Notes under the pieces: model-generated
Database searches by the model: none
What the model saw: the letters and a program-made list of their open reading frames with translations, nothing else
What the model was told of the DNA's origin: nothing
Program-made: the position numbers and the translations under genes
NCBI RefSeq assembly: GCF_036226605.1
Contig: NZ_CP109000.1
Coordinates: 2,910,501-2,974,500 of the forward strand
Length of the DNA stretch: 64,000 bases
Direction: 5' to 3'
Origin: Streptomyces sp. NBC_00704
GTDB lineage: Bacteria; Actinomycetota; Actinomycetes; Streptomycetales; Streptomycetaceae
Shown: positions 25,486 through 34,634 of the stretch, piece after piece
How the letters are laid out: every line of letters starts with the position of its first letter
Position numbering within the stretch: the first letter of the stretch is position 1

Positions 25486-26163
25486 CTACTCCCCGCCCGC
25501 GCCGCGCGGAGCCCCGTACCAGCGCCACCGGGTGAGCCGCGCACGGCCCGGCAGGTCCCCCCGGCCCGTGGCCCACAGCAGAGCGGGCCACGGGCCGGTG
25601 TCCGCGGGGACGTCGGGGAAGAGCCGGGCCAGCACCCGGCCGCACACACCGGCGTCCGGCTCCCACCGCACTCCCAGCCCCTCGGCGACGTCGTGCAGGT
25701 GCACCAGGGTCTCCACGACGCCCATCGCGGCGAAGCCCTCGGGGTCCGAGGCCCCGAAGACGTGGTGCGAGCGGACCGTCGCCGGGGTCGTGCGCACCAT
25801 CGCCGCCAGCATCGCCCCGCAGGCCTCCAGCACCTGGGCGAGGCCCGCCGCCCCGGCCGCCCGGTCAGCGAAGACGACGTTCGCCGGACCGCCGGGACGC
25901 CTCGGGCCCCAGGCGAACGGCACCTCGGTGTCCGACGGCGGCTCCTCGGGCCCCAGTTGGGCTGCGTAGGCGAACAGGTCGTCGGCCAGGTGCTCGACGG
26001 TCTCCCAGCAACTCCACTCCAGCGAGCCCGCCCGGACGTCCCAGTCGGCCGCCCGCGCACCCCGGACCACGTCCGCCGCCCGCCGCACCGCCTCCCGCAC
26101 GTCATCGGCGGTGACGGGACCGGGGGCGGGGGCGGGGGCGGACGAAGGGCTCGCGTCGGACAT
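25486..26163 (-). CDS. DinB-like / mycothiol-dependent maleylpyruvate isomerase-like protein
   Basis: This encodes 225 residues. A helical N-terminal domain with WSCWETVEHLADDLFAYAAQ and a later VETLVHLHDVAEGLG matches the DinB/MDMPI fold, where three His bind a metal. Here EHLADD and HLHD supply candidate His ligands. Actinobacterial members often act with mycothiol in thiol transfer, but most are uncharacterised. The gene stands alone, convergent with the nuclease gene 36 bp away. A Pro/Ala stretch near the N-terminus (PSSAPAPAPGPV) is non-conserved in character. Confidence 0.7.
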   Translation of the reverse strand: MSDASPSSAPAPAPGPVTADDVREAVRRAADVVRGARAADWDVRAGSLEWSCWETVEHLADDLFAYAAQLGPEEPPSDTEVPFAWGPRRPGGPANVVFADRAAGAAGLAQVLEACGAMLAAMVRTTPATVRSHHVFGASDPEGFAAMGVVETLVHLHDVAEGLGVRWEPDAGVCGRVLARLFPDVPADTGPWPALLWATGRGDLPGRARLTRWRWYGAPRGAGGE

Positions 26164-26227
26164 GCCGCGACCGTACCAACGATCCGCGGAGGGCCACCGC
26201 CCGTTTCGCCGCCCCGCACCGGTCCGT

Positions 26228-27913
26228 TCAGCCGAGGTGCGTCGCCGCGAACATCCGCAGGAGCGCCGGGAGGACGACCACCGACGGGCCCGGCGTGTCC
26301 AGCGCCGCCGCCAGGTCCGCCGCCAGGGTCTTCGGGGACGTCCGCACGGCCGGCACGCCGAAGGACTCCGCCAGGGCGACGAAGTCGGGGCGGGTCAGCT
26401 CCGTGGCCGTCGTCTCGCCGAACGCCTGCGTCATGTACTCGCGCAGGATGCCGTAGCCGCCGTCGTCCACGATCAGCCAGGTGACGTCCAGACCGTGCTG
26501 GAGAGCCGTGGCCAGTTCGGCGACCGAGTACAGGGCGCCGCCGTCGCCGGACACCGCGAGCACCGGGCGGGTCGGGTCCGCGACCGCAGCGCCCAGGGCC
26601 GCGGGGAAGGCGTAGCCGAGGCCGCCGGCGCCCTGCGCGGAGTGCAGGAGGTTGGGGCCCCCGGCGTCGAAGGCCGACCAGGCCCAGTAGGCGAGGATCG
26701 TCATGTCCCAGAAGGACGGGGAGTCCGCGGGCAGCGCCTCGCGCACCGCGGCCAGCACGTCCTGTTCCAGGGTGAGTTCCTGGGCGGCGATGCGGTCGGC
26801 GACCTTGGCGAGCAGGTCCCGTACCCGGCCGGGCGCGGTCTCGTCCCGCCGCTCCCGCACCGTCTCCAGGAGGGCCTGCAACGCGAGGCGGGCGTCGGCG
26901 TGGATGCCCAGCGCCGGATGGTTCGACTCCAGCTTCCCCAGGTCCGCCTCGATCTGGACGACCCGGCCCCGCGGCTTGAACGTGTGGTAGTTGGACGAGA
27001 GTTCACCGAGCCCGGAGCCGACGACCAGCAGGACGTCCGCGTCCTCGAGGAAGTCCGTGGTGTGCCGGTCCTCGATCCAGGACTGGAGCGAGAGGGGGTG
27101 CGTCCAGGGGAACGCGCCCTTGCCGCCGGGCGTGGTGACCACCGGGGCCTGCAGGGCCTCCGCCAGCTGCTTCAGCTTGCCCGAGGCGTCCGCCCGTACG
27201 ACCCCACCGCCCGCGATGATCGCCGGACGGGCCGCCCTCGACAGCAGGTCGGCCGCCACGGCCGTCAGCTCGGGGCGCGGCGGCCGCTCCTCGGGGAAGA
27301 CGTCGCCGCCGGTCACCACCGGGACCGGCGTCGGGGCGAGCAGCACGTCCTGCGGGATCTCCACCCACACCGGGCCGTGCGGCACGCTCAGCGCGGACTT
27401 CCAGGCCGCCTCGATCGCGGACGGGATCTGCGACTGGGTGCGGACGGTGTGGACCGACTTCACCACGCCACGGAACGAGGCCGCCTGGTCGGGCAGTTCG
27501 TGCAGATAGCCGTGGCGGCCGCCACCCAGGCCGGCGGTCGGGATCTGACTGCTGATCGCCAGCACCGGTGCCGAGGCGGCCGCCGCCTCCTGGAGCGCCG
27601 CGAGCGAGGTCAGCGCGCCCGGCCCCGTCGACAGCAGCAGCGGGGCCGCCTCGCCGGTGATCCGGCCGTACGCGTCCGCCGCGAACCCCGCGTTGTTCTC
27701 CACCCGCAGGCCGATGTACCGCAGCGAGGAGCGACGCAGCGCGTCGAACATGCCGAGCGCGTGCTGGCCGGGCAGCCCGAAGACGGTGGTGGCGCCGAGC
27801 CCGGCCAGGGTCTCCACGACCAGGTCCCCGCCGTTGCGACCGGAGGGAGGGTTCAGAGCAGCGGCGGTCTGCGCCTCCGTCGGGCGGAACACCAGGTCGT
27901 GGTCGTGGGTCAC
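26228..27913 (-). CDS. Thiamine-diphosphate-dependent enzyme (acetolactate synthase / 2-oxoacid decarboxylase type)
   Basis: This encodes 561 residues from a GTG overlapping the agmatinase-family stop (GTGA). The PYR domain has the catalytic Glu in [18 protein letters not shown] near residue 73. A central domain carries [10 protein letters not shown]. The PP domain has [17 protein letters not shown] followed by VDDGGYG, the ThDP/Mg motif, near residue 445. It is predicted to decarboxylate or carboligate a 2-oxoacid. Coupling to an agmatinase/guanidinobutyrase-type gene makes 5-guanidino-2-oxopentanoate decarboxylase (AruI-like, arginine transaminase pathway) an attractive candidate. That is inference. 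Confidence 0.85.
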   Translation of the reverse strand: MTHDHDLVFRPTEAQTAAALNPPSGRNGGDLVVETLAGLGATTVFGLPGQHALGMFDALRRSSLRYIGLRVENNAGFAADAYGRITGEAAPLLLSTGPGALTSLAALQEAAAASAPVLAISSQIPTAGLGGGRHGYLHELPDQAASFRGVVKSVHTVRTQSQIPSAIEAAWKSALSVPHGPVWVEIPQDVLLAPTPVPVVTGGDVFPEERPPRPELTAVAADLLSRAARPAIIAGGGVVRADASGKLKQLAEALQAPVVTTPGGKGAFPWTHPLSLQSWIEDRHTTDFLEDADVLLVVGSGLGELSSNYHTFKPRGRVVQIEADLGKLESNHPALGIHADARLALQALLETVRERRDETAPGRVRDLLAKVADRIAAQELTLEQDVLAAVREALPADSPSFWDMTILAYWAWSAFDAGGPNLLHSAQGAGGLGYAFPAALGAAVADPTRPVLAVSGDGGALYSVAELATALQHGLDVTWLIVDDGGYGILREYMTQAFGETTATELTRPDFVALAESFGVPAVRTSPKTLAADLAAALDTPGPSVVVLPALLRMFAATHLG

Positions 27914-28890
27914 TTGCCCTCGTTCTCCTCGCGGGCCGCGGCGATCCGGCGGGCCATGATCGTGGTCAGTTCGTACGCCGTGTGGGAGGCGGCCACCGAC
28001 GTGATCTCGGCGTGATCGTACGCGGGGGCCACCTCGACGACGTCCGCGGAGACGAGGTTGCACGAGGCGAGGCCGCGCAGGATCTCCAGCAGCTCGCGGG
28101 AGGTCATGCCGCCGGCCTCGGGGGTGCCGGTGCCGGGCGCGTGGGCCGGGTCGAGGCAGTCGATGTCGATGGAGATGTACAGGGGGCGGTTCCCGATGCG
28201 CTGGCGCAGCTGGTCGGCGACCTCGTCGGCGCCGCGGCGGTAGACGTCGGCGGAGGTGACGATGCCGAAGCCCATCTTCTCGTCGTCGGTCAGGTCCTGC
28301 TTGCCGTAGAGCGGGCCGCGGATGCCGACGTGGGAGAGGGCCTCGGTGTCGAGGATGCCCTCCTCGACGGCCCGGCGGAACGGGGTGCCGTGGGTGTACT
28401 CGGCGCCGAAGTAGGTGTCCCAGGTGTCGAGGTGGGCGTCGAAGTGGAGCAGGGCGACCGGGCCGTGCTTCTTCGCGACCGAGCGCAGCAGGGGCAGGGC
28501 GATGGTGTGGTCGCCGCCCAGGGTCATCAGGCGCGCGCCGGTGCCGATGAGGTCGTCGGCGGCCGCCTCGATGGTGTCGACGGCCTCGTTGATGTGGAAG
28601 GGGTTGGCGGCGATGTCGCCGGCGTCCGCCACCTGCGCGAGCGCGAAGGGCGAGGCGTCCTGCGCGGGGTTGTACGGGCGCAGGAGGCGGGAGGCCTCGC
28701 GGATGGCGTTGCCGCCGAAGCGGGCGCCGGGCCGGTAGGAGACGCCGGAGTCGAACGGCACGCCCACCACGGCGACGTCGGCGCGGCCGACCTCGTCGAG
28801 CCGGGGCAGCCGGGCGAAGGTCGCGGGGCCCGCGTAGCGCGGGACGCGGGAGGAGTCGACGGGGCCGCGGGGCGTGTCGTTGCTGGTCAT
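27910..28890 (-). CDS. speB: Agmatinase/guanidinobutyrase-family ureohydrolase
   Basis: This encodes 326 residues. All dinuclear manganese ligand motifs of ureohydrolases are present: [21 protein letters not shown] and [19 protein letters not shown]. The [14 protein letters not shown] loop and GGMTSREL are typical of agmatinase and guanidinobutyrase rather than arginase. The reaction is hydrolysis of a guanidino group to urea plus amine: agmatine to putrescine, or 4-guanidinobutyrate to GABA. The next gene, a ThDP enzyme, is translationally coupled. The symbol reflects family naming; the true substrate is not decided by sequence. Confidence 0.9.
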   Translation of the reverse strand: MTSNDTPRGPVDSSRVPRYAGPATFARLPRLDEVGRADVAVVGVPFDSGVSYRPGARFGGNAIREASRLLRPYNPAQDASPFALAQVADAGDIAANPFHINEAVDTIEAAADDLIGTGARLMTLGGDHTIALPLLRSVAKKHGPVALLHFDAHLDTWDTYFGAEYTHGTPFRRAVEEGILDTEALSHVGIRGPLYGKQDLTDDEKMGFGIVTSADVYRRGADEVADQLRQRIGNRPLYISIDIDCLDPAHAPGTGTPEAGGMTSRELLEILRGLASCNLVSADVVEVAPAYDHAEITSVAASHTAYELTTIMARRIAAAREENEGK

Positions 28891-29037
28891 GGTCGAATGC
28901 TCTCTTTCTCACGCTTCATCGCGTATGCACTGCTTGTCTCCCGACCCTACGGGGACCGGGTCGGAGGGCTCCCGTCAACCCTAGGCAGCCTTGCGACGGC
29001 TGCGAACTGTACGTTTCGTCCATCAGGGGACCGTCGA

Positions 29038-29076
29038 CCGTCCGGGACTGTACGAACCGTCCGGGAGCGTCCGGGA
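29038..29076. promoter_or_regulatory. Repeated CGTCCGGGA motif upstream of phosphatase-like gene
   Basis: The decamer sCGTCCGGGA occurs at 29038, 29057 and 29067, about 105-140 bp before the next gene. The 288-bp gap between the divergent speB and phosphatase-like genes is otherwise featureless. The motif could be a regulator site or simple low complexity. Confidence 0.3.
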
Positions 29077-29179
29077 CCGGCAGGGGCCGACCGGGACCGG
29101 CGCGGGAGGGTGCGTGACGCGTGTCCCAGCGTCCGGAACCGCGAAGACGCGCACAGCCGCCTGCCTCACAATGGAGCCC

Positions 29180-29965
29180 ATGCCGATACCCGGGACGCCC
29201 AGCCGCGCCGAACTCGTCGACCACCTCGTCAGGACCCGTATCGCCGGAGACGTCGCGACGCCCCGCGAGAACAACCTGTCCCACTACCGTCAGCTCGCGA
29301 ACGGCGTGCGCAACTTCTGGCTCGGTCTGGAACTCGGCGACCGCTGGAGCGACGAGCAGGACGTGCTCGCGGTGATGGCGGAGCGGGTGGGCGTGAACGA
29401 CGACCCCGAGCACCGCTACGGGCAGGACACCATCGACCCGCAGCTGACGGTCGGCGGCCTGGACCGGATGGCGGCCCGGCTGCGCAAGGCCGCGGAGGGA
29501 CGGCAGCGGGTCCTGTTCGCCACCGGCCACCCGGGCGGGCTGCTGGACGTGCACCGGGCCACGGCGGCCGCCCTGCGCGCGGCGGGCTGCGAGATCGTCG
29601 TCATCCCGCAGGGGCTGCAGACCGACGAGGGGTACGTCTGGCAGGTCGCCGACGTGGCGGTGCTGGAGCACGGGGCCACGCTGTGGCACACCCACTCCGG
29701 CGAGCCGATGAAGGCGATCCTGACGGCGCTGGAGCGCGAGGGGCGTCCGCTGCCGGACCTGGTCGTGGCCGACCACGGCTGGGCGGGTTACGCCGGCCGG
29801 CACGGCGTCGACTCCGTCGGCTACGCGGACTGCAACGACCCGGCCCTGTTCATCGGCGAGGCGGAGGGCGTCGTCCAGGTGGCGGTGCCCCTGGACGACC
29901 ACGTCGTCAGCCCGCGCCACTACGACCCGATGGTCGCCTACCTGCTCGCGGAGGCGGGCCTGTGA
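29180..29965 (+). CDS. Conserved actinobacterial phosphatase-like protein
   Basis: This encodes 261 residues from ATG 29180 (MPIPGTPSRAELVDHLV). An in-frame ATG lies 9 bp upstream, with the GGAG inside it serving as a possible ribosome-binding site. Conserved-looking segments are RENNLSHYRQLANG, LFATGHPGGLLDVHR, LEHGATLWHTHSG, VVADHGWAGYAG and GYADCNDPALF. Close Streptomyces relatives are, as I recall, annotated simply as phosphatase. The several His/Asp clusters fit a metal-dependent hydrolase, but no classical phosphatase signature is evident. Confidence 0.65.
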   Translation: MPIPGTPSRAELVDHLVRTRIAGDVATPRENNLSHYRQLANGVRNFWLGLELGDRWSDEQDVLAVMAERVGVNDDPEHRYGQDTIDPQLTVGGLDRMAARLRKAAEGRQRVLFATGHPGGLLDVHRATAAALRAAGCEIVVIPQGLQTDEGYVWQVADVAVLEHGATLWHTHSGEPMKAILTALEREGRPLPDLVVADHGWAGYAGRHGVDSVGYADCNDPALFIGEAEGVVQVAVPLDDHVVSPRHYDPMVAYLLAEAGL

Positions 29966-30075
29966 CCGCCGGCGGCCGGACCCGGCCCGACCGCCCCCCG
30001 GCCGCCTGACCGAAAGCCGGGAGCCGGAGGTCAAGGACCGGGGGGCGGAGGGCCGGGGGCCGGAGGGCTCGCGGC

Positions 30076-30951
30076 TCAGTCGTCGTCCCGCGGGACGCGG
30101 ACCACGCCCTCCTGGATGACCGACACGGCGAGCCGGCCGTCCTGCGTGTAGATGCGGGCCTGGCCGAGGCCGCGCCCGCCGGACGCGGACGGCGACTCCT
30201 GGTCGTACAGGAGCCACTCGTCGGCGCGGAACGGGCGGTGGAACCACATGGCGTGGTCGAGGGACGCCCCCACCACGTCGCCCACGGCCCAGCCGCCGCG
30301 GCCGTGCGCGAGCAGCACCGAGTCGAGCAGGGTCATGTCGGAGACGTAGGTGGCCAGGACGACGTGCAGCAGGGGGTCGTCCGCCAGCTTGCCGTTGGTG
30401 CGGAACCACACCTGGCTGTGCGGTTCGCGCGGCTCCCCGAACCGGCCGTACGGCGGGTCGTCGACGTACCGCAGGTCGATCGCCTCGCGCGCTTCGAGGA
30501 ACCGCTCGACGACCGCCGGGTCGAGGTGGTCGTAGGCGCGCAGCCGCTCCTGGCCGGTCGGCACCGACTCGGGGTCGGGCGCCGGCGGCATGGGCGTCTG
30601 GTGGTCGAGGCCCTCCTCGTACGTCTGGAAGGACGCCGACAGCGTGAAGATCGGCCGGCCGTGCTGGACGGCGACCGCGCGGCGGGTGGTGAAGGAGCGG
30701 CCGTCGCGGATGCGCTCGACGTCGTAGACGATGGGCGCGCCGGGGTCCCCCATGCGCAGGAAGTACGCGTGCAGGGAGTGGGCGTGCCGGTCCGCGGGGA
30801 CCGTACGCCCGGCGGCGACCAGCGCCTGGGCCGCCACCTGCCCGCCGAACACGCGCGGGACGACGGCGGACCGGGACCGGCCGCGGAAGATGTTCTCCTC
30901 GATCTGCTCCAGGTCGAGCAGATCGAGGAGATCCTGTAGTGCCTGGCTCAT
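30076..30951 (-). CDS. tesB: Acyl-CoA thioesterase II (TesB-like)
   Basis: This encodes 291 residues of the double-hotdog TesB family. The N-terminal hotdog has RVFGGQVAAQALVAAGRTVP and SLHAYFLRMGDP. The second has VGASLDHAMWFHRPFRADEW and the catalytic Asp region (SLDHAMWFH), with the Gln/Thr partner region LLDSVLLAHG. It hydrolyses acyl-CoA to free acid and CoA. It follows the acyl-CoA dehydrogenase gene in the same direction after 36 bp, so the two probably form an acyl-CoA turnover operon. Confidence 0.92.
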   Translation of the reverse strand: MSQALQDLLDLLDLEQIEENIFRGRSRSAVVPRVFGGQVAAQALVAAGRTVPADRHAHSLHAYFLRMGDPGAPIVYDVERIRDGRSFTTRRAVAVQHGRPIFTLSASFQTYEEGLDHQTPMPPAPDPESVPTGQERLRAYDHLDPAVVERFLEAREAIDLRYVDDPPYGRFGEPREPHSQVWFRTNGKLADDPLLHVVLATYVSDMTLLDSVLLAHGRGGWAVGDVVGASLDHAMWFHRPFRADEWLLYDQESPSASGGRGLGQARIYTQDGRLAVSVIQEGVVRVPRDDD

Positions 30952-30987
30952 GGGTGTCAGGTGTACCGGGCCGCGGTTGCCGGGACC

Positions 30988-32145
30988 TTACAGACCCATG
31001 TCCTTGGCGATGATCGACTTCATGATCTCGCTGGTGCCGCCGTAGATGCGGTTGACGCGGTTGTCCGCGTACAGGCGGGCGATCGGGTACTCGTTCATGA
31101 AGCCGTAGCCGCCGTGCAGCTGGAGGCAGCGGTCGATCACGCGGTGGGCGACCTCGGTGCAGAACAGCTTGGCGCTGGCGGCCTCGGCCGGCGTCAGCTC
31201 ACCGGCGTCCAGGGCCTCCGTGGCGCGGTCGGCGACGGCCTCGGCCGCGTCGACCTCGGCCTGGCAGGCGGCCAGCTCGAACTTGGTGTTCTGGAAGTGC
31301 GCGACGGGCTTGCCGAAGACCGTGCGCTCCTGCACGTACTGCTTGGCGAACCGGACGGCGGCCTTGGCCTGCGCGTACGCGCCGTAGGCGATGCCCCAGC
31401 GCTCGGAGGCGAGGTTGTGGCCGAGGTAGTAGAAGCCCTTGTTCTCCTCGCCGAGGAGGTCCTCGACGGGCACCTTGACGTCGACGAACGCCAGCTCGGC
31501 GGTGTCGGACGTCTTCAGGCCGAGCTTGTCCAGCTTGCGGCCGACCGAGTAGCCCTCGGCCTTGGTGTCCACCACGAACAGGGAGATGCCGTGGCGGCGG
31601 TCCTCGGCGGTGGGCGCGGCGGTGCGCGCGCAGACGATCATGCGGTCGGCGTGGACGCCGCCGGTGATGAAGGTCTTGGAGCCGTTGAGGACGTAGTGCG
31701 TGCCGTCCTCGGAGAGCTTGGCGGTGCTCTTCATGCCCGCGAGGTCGGAGCCGGTGCCCGGCTCGGTCATCGCGATCGCCCACATCTCCTCGCCGGAGAC
31801 GAACTTCGGCAGGAAGCGCTTCTTCTGCTCGTCGGTGGCGAGCAGCTTGAGGTAGGGCAGACCGAGCAGCACGTGCACGCCGGAGCCGCCGAAGGTGACG
31901 CCCGCGCGGGCGGTCTCCTCGTACAGGACGGCCTCGAACTTGTAGGAGTCGATGCCGGCGCCGCCGTACTCCTCGTCGACGCGGATGCCGAAGACGCCCA
32001 GCTCGGCGAGCTTGTAGTAGAAGTCGCGCGGCGCCTGGCCGGCCGCGAACCACTCGTCGTAGACCGGGACGACCTCGGCCTCGATGAAGGCCCGCAGGGT
32101 CTCCCGGAACGCCTCGTGGTCCTCGTTGAACACCGTACGGCGCAC
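30988..32145 (-). CDS. Acyl-CoA dehydrogenase
   Basis: This encodes 385 residues from GTG with AGAGAGGGG upstream. FAD-dependent acyl-CoA dehydrogenase motifs are MTEPGTGSDLAGMKSTA, NGSKTFITGG and LHGGYGFMNEYPIARLYAD. Where many members have the catalytic Glu in YEGT, this one reads IYGGTSEIM. The base must therefore lie elsewhere, as in long-chain or isovaleryl types that use a Glu in another helix. It is likely transcribed with tesB. An operator-like inverted repeat lies about 95 bp upstream, next to the TetR gene. Confidence 0.9.
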   Translation of the reverse strand: MRRTVFNEDHEAFRETLRAFIEAEVVPVYDEWFAAGQAPRDFYYKLAELGVFGIRVDEEYGGAGIDSYKFEAVLYEETARAGVTFGGSGVHVLLGLPYLKLLATDEQKKRFLPKFVSGEEMWAIAMTEPGTGSDLAGMKSTAKLSEDGTHYVLNGSKTFITGGVHADRMIVCARTAAPTAEDRRHGISLFVVDTKAEGYSVGRKLDKLGLKTSDTAELAFVDVKVPVEDLLGEENKGFYYLGHNLASERWGIAYGAYAQAKAAVRFAKQYVQERTVFGKPVAHFQNTKFELAACQAEVDAAEAVADRATEALDAGELTPAEAASAKLFCTEVAHRVIDRCLQLHGGYGFMNEYPIARLYADNRVNRIYGGTSEIMKSIIAKDMGL

Positions 32146-32237
32146 CGCCGGCCCCTCTCTGCGCCTAAGCCGGCGCCGCTCTCGCGGATGTGGTGCTCGC
32201 CGTCGGGGTCCTCAACGCGCGGTTGAGCCCTCGATGG

Positions 32238-32253
32238 CTAAGCGCTTGCTCAG
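32238..32253. promoter_or_regulatory. Inverted-repeat operator upstream of acyl-CoA dehydrogenase gene
   Basis: CTAAGC-GCTT-GCTCAG has 6-bp arms (one mismatch) around a core forming AAGCGCTT. It sits between the TetR gene's 3' end and the dehydrogenase start at 32145, where promoter control would act. The motif differs from the palindromes at 32931-32974, so a different regulator is likely. Confidence 0.5.
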
Positions 32254-32308
32254 GTCAACCGTACCGGCGGGTAGGGAGAGGCGTCCATAGGGGCGGCCGT
32301 AACGCTCG

Positions 32309-32908
32309 TCACTCCCCCGCGGCCGCCGCCGCGAACGCGCCGAGCGCCATGCGGTGCAGGAGTCCGGCCGTGGTCGCGCGGCCGGGCAGGGAACCCGGCC
32401 GGCCGAGGTGCGGGGTGGAGTTCAGCAGGCCGAAGACCGAGTGGACCGCGGAGCGCGCGGCGGGCTCGGCGAGGCCCGGGTGCACCGCGCACAGGACCTC
32501 CACCCACAGCTCCACGTACTGCCGCTGGAGCTGGCGGACCAGCTTGCGGTCGCTCTCGCGCAGGCGGTCCAGCTCACGGTCGTGCAGGGTGATCAGGGGA
32601 CGGTCGTCGAGGGCGAAGTCGATGTGCCCCTCGACGAGCGAGTCGAGCACCGCCTCGGAGGGCACCCCGTCGGCCTCCGCCAGCCGCCGCTTCGCACCGG
32701 TCAGCAGCCGGCCGCTGATGCCCACCAGGAGTTCGGCGAGCATCGCGTCCTTGCCGGGGAAGTGGCGGTACAGCCCCGGACCGCTGATGCCGACCGCGGC
32801 CCCTATCTCGTCGACCCCGACGCCGTGGAAGCCACGCTCGGCGAACAGGCGCGCGGCCTCCCTGAGGATCTGCTCGCGCCGGGTGGGGGCGTCCGTTCTC
32901 GTGGCCAT
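32309..32908 (-). CDS. TetR-family regulator, likely repressor of the leucine/isovalerate operon
   Basis: This encodes 199 residues. The helix-turn-helix is in residues 10-55: REQILREAARLFAERGFHGV then IGAAVGISGPGLYRHFPGKD. The rest is a helical ligand domain. The gene is divergent from the methylcrotonyl-CoA carboxylase operon, with two 16-bp palindromes in the 97-bp gap. An acyl-CoA such as isovaleryl- or methylcrotonyl-CoA is a natural candidate inducer. The acyl-CoA dehydrogenase and thioesterase genes lie just downstream on the same strand and may also be targets. Confidence 0.9.
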   Translation of the reverse strand: MATRTDAPTRREQILREAARLFAERGFHGVGVDEIGAAVGISGPGLYRHFPGKDAMLAELLVGISGRLLTGAKRRLAEADGVPSEAVLDSLVEGHIDFALDDRPLITLHDRELDRLRESDRKLVRQLQRQYVELWVEVLCAVHPGLAEPAARSAVHSVFGLLNSTPHLGRPGSLPGRATTAGLLHRMALGAFAAAAAGE

Positions 32909-32930
32909 GAGGGCAATTCTAGACAGCGAC

Positions 32931-32974
32931 GTTAGCGGTCGTTAACCTGAGCGAAATGGTTAACGCTCATTAAC
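32931..32974. promoter_or_regulatory. Twin 16-bp TetR operators before the methylcrotonyl-CoA carboxylase operon
   Basis: GTTAGCGGTCGTTAAC (32931-32946) and GTTAACGCTCATTAAC (32959-32974) share the form GTTArCG-N2-CrTTAAC, with centres 28 bp apart. They fill the gap between the divergent TetR and carboxylase genes, so one repressor could shut off both promoters. Confidence 0.75.
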
Positions 32975-33005
32975 AGTCGATCACTGGCGTGAGGGGACCG
33001 CGAGG

Positions 33006-34622
33006 ATGGAAGAGGCACCGGAGCTGACGAGCGCGGCAGATCCCGCGTCGGAGGCCTGGAGGGCCAACGAGGACGCGCACCGCGCCCTCGCCGAGGAGCT
33101 GCGCGGCAAGCTCGCCGCGGCCCGGCTGGGAGGCGGTGAGAGGGCGCGGGCCCGGCACACCGCGCGCGGCAAGCTGCTGCCCCGCGACCGGGTCGACACG
33201 CTCCTGGACCCGGGCTCGCCGTTCCTGGAGCTGGCCCCCCTCGCCGCCGACGGGATGTACGACGGACAGGCCCCGGCCGCCGGCGTGATCGCCGGGATCG
33301 GCCGGGTCGCCGGGCGCGAGTGCGTGGTCGTGGCCAACGACGCCACCGTCAAGGGCGGCACCTACTACCCGATGACGGTGAAGAAGCACCTGCGCGCCCA
33401 GGAGGTCGCGCTGGAGAACCGGCTGCCGTGCCTGTACCTGGTGGACTCGGGCGGCGCCTTCCTGCCCATGCAGGACGAGGTGTTCCCCGACCGCGAGCAC
33501 TTCGGGCGGATCTTCTACAACCAGGCCCGCATGTCCGGGGCCGGGATCCCGCAGATCGCGGCCGTGCTCGGGTCGTGCACGGCCGGCGGGGCGTACGTCC
33601 CGGCCATGAGCGACGAGGCGGTCATCGTCCGCGGCCAGGGCACGATCTTCCTCGGCGGCCCGCCGCTGGTGAAGGCCGCCACCGGCGAGGTCGTCACCGC
33701 GGAGGAGCTGGGCGGCGGCGAGGTGCACTCGCGCGTCTCCGGCGTCACCGACCACCTCGCCGAGGACGACGCGCACGCGCTGCGGATCGTGCGGAACATC
33801 GTCGCCACGCTCCCCGCGCGCGGGCCGCTGCCCTGGCAGGTGCGGCCGTCCATGGAGCCCAAGGTCGACCCGCACGGCCTGACCGGAGCGGTCCCGGTCG
33901 ACTCGCGCACCCCCTACGACGTCCGCGAGGTCATCGCGCGCGTCGTCGACGGCTCCCGTTTCGCGGAGTTCAAGTCCGAGTTCGGGCAGACCCTGGTGAC
34001 CGGCTTCGCCCGGATCCACGGCCACCCGGTCGGGATCGTCGCCAACAACGGCATCCTGTTCTCCGAGTCCGCCCAGAAGGGCGCCCACTTCATCGAGCTG
34101 TGCGACCAGCGCGGCATCCCGCTGGTGTTCCTGCAGAACATCTCCGGCTTCATGGTCGGCAGGGACTACGAGGCCGGCGGCATCGCCAAGCACGGCGCCA
34201 AGATGGTGACGGCGGTGGCGTGCACGCGCGTGCCGAAGCTGACGGTCGTCGTCGGCGGGTCGTACGGCGCGGGCAACTACTCCATGTGCGGCCGGGCCTA
34301 CTCGCCCCGCTTCCTGTGGATGTGGCCCAACGCCAAGATCTCCGTCATGGGCGGCGAGCAGGCCGCCTCCGTCCTCGCCACGGTCAAGCGCGACCAGCTG
34401 GAGGCCGGCGGCCAGGAGTGGCCCGCCGAGGACGAGGAGGCCTTCAAGGACCCGATCCGCGCGCAGTACGAACGGCAGGGCAACGCCTACTACGCGACCG
34501 CCCGGCTCTGGGACGACGGGGTCATCGAACCGCAGGAGACCCGGCAGGTGCTGGGCCTGGCCCTGACGGCCTGCGCCAACGCGCCGCTGGGCGAGCCCCG
34601 GTTCGGCGTCTTCCGGATGTGA
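33006..34622 (+). CDS. Methylcrotonyl-CoA carboxylase beta (carboxyltransferase) subunit
   Basis: This encodes 538 residues, the normal length of acyl-CoA carboxyltransferase subunits. The N-terminal crotonase-like half has [39 protein letters not shown] and [16 protein letters not shown]. The C-terminal half has [20 protein letters not shown] and [20 protein letters not shown], with the second oxyanion [13 protein letters not shown] and the fusion context (HMG-CoA lyase downstream) point to methylcrotonyl-CoA, the leucine pathway substrate. It is the first gene of the operon, 12 bp before the alpha subunit. Confidence 0.92.
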   Translation: MEEAPELTSAADPASEAWRANEDAHRALAEELRGKLAAARLGGGERARARHTARGKLLPRDRVDTLLDPGSPFLELAPLAADGMYDGQAPAAGVIAGIGRVAGRECVVVANDATVKGGTYYPMTVKKHLRAQEVALENRLPCLYLVDSGGAFLPMQDEVFPDREHFGRIFYNQARMSGAGIPQIAAVLGSCTAGGAYVPAMSDEAVIVRGQGTIFLGGPPLVKAATGEVVTAEELGGGEVHSRVSGVTDHLAEDDAHALRIVRNIVATLPARGPLPWQVRPSMEPKVDPHGLTGAVPVDSRTPYDVREVIARVVDGSRFAEFKSEFGQTLVTGFARIHGHPVGIVANNGILFSESAQKGAHFIELCDQRGIPLVFLQNISGFMVGRDYEAGGIAKHGAKMVTAVACTRVPKLTVVVGGSYGAGNYSMCGRAYSPRFLWMWPNAKISVMGGEQAASVLATVKRDQLEAGGQEWPAEDEEAFKDPIRAQYERQGNAYYATARLWDDGVIEPQETRQVLGLALTACANAPLGEPRFGVFRM

Positions 34623-34634
34623 GGAGGGGACTTC

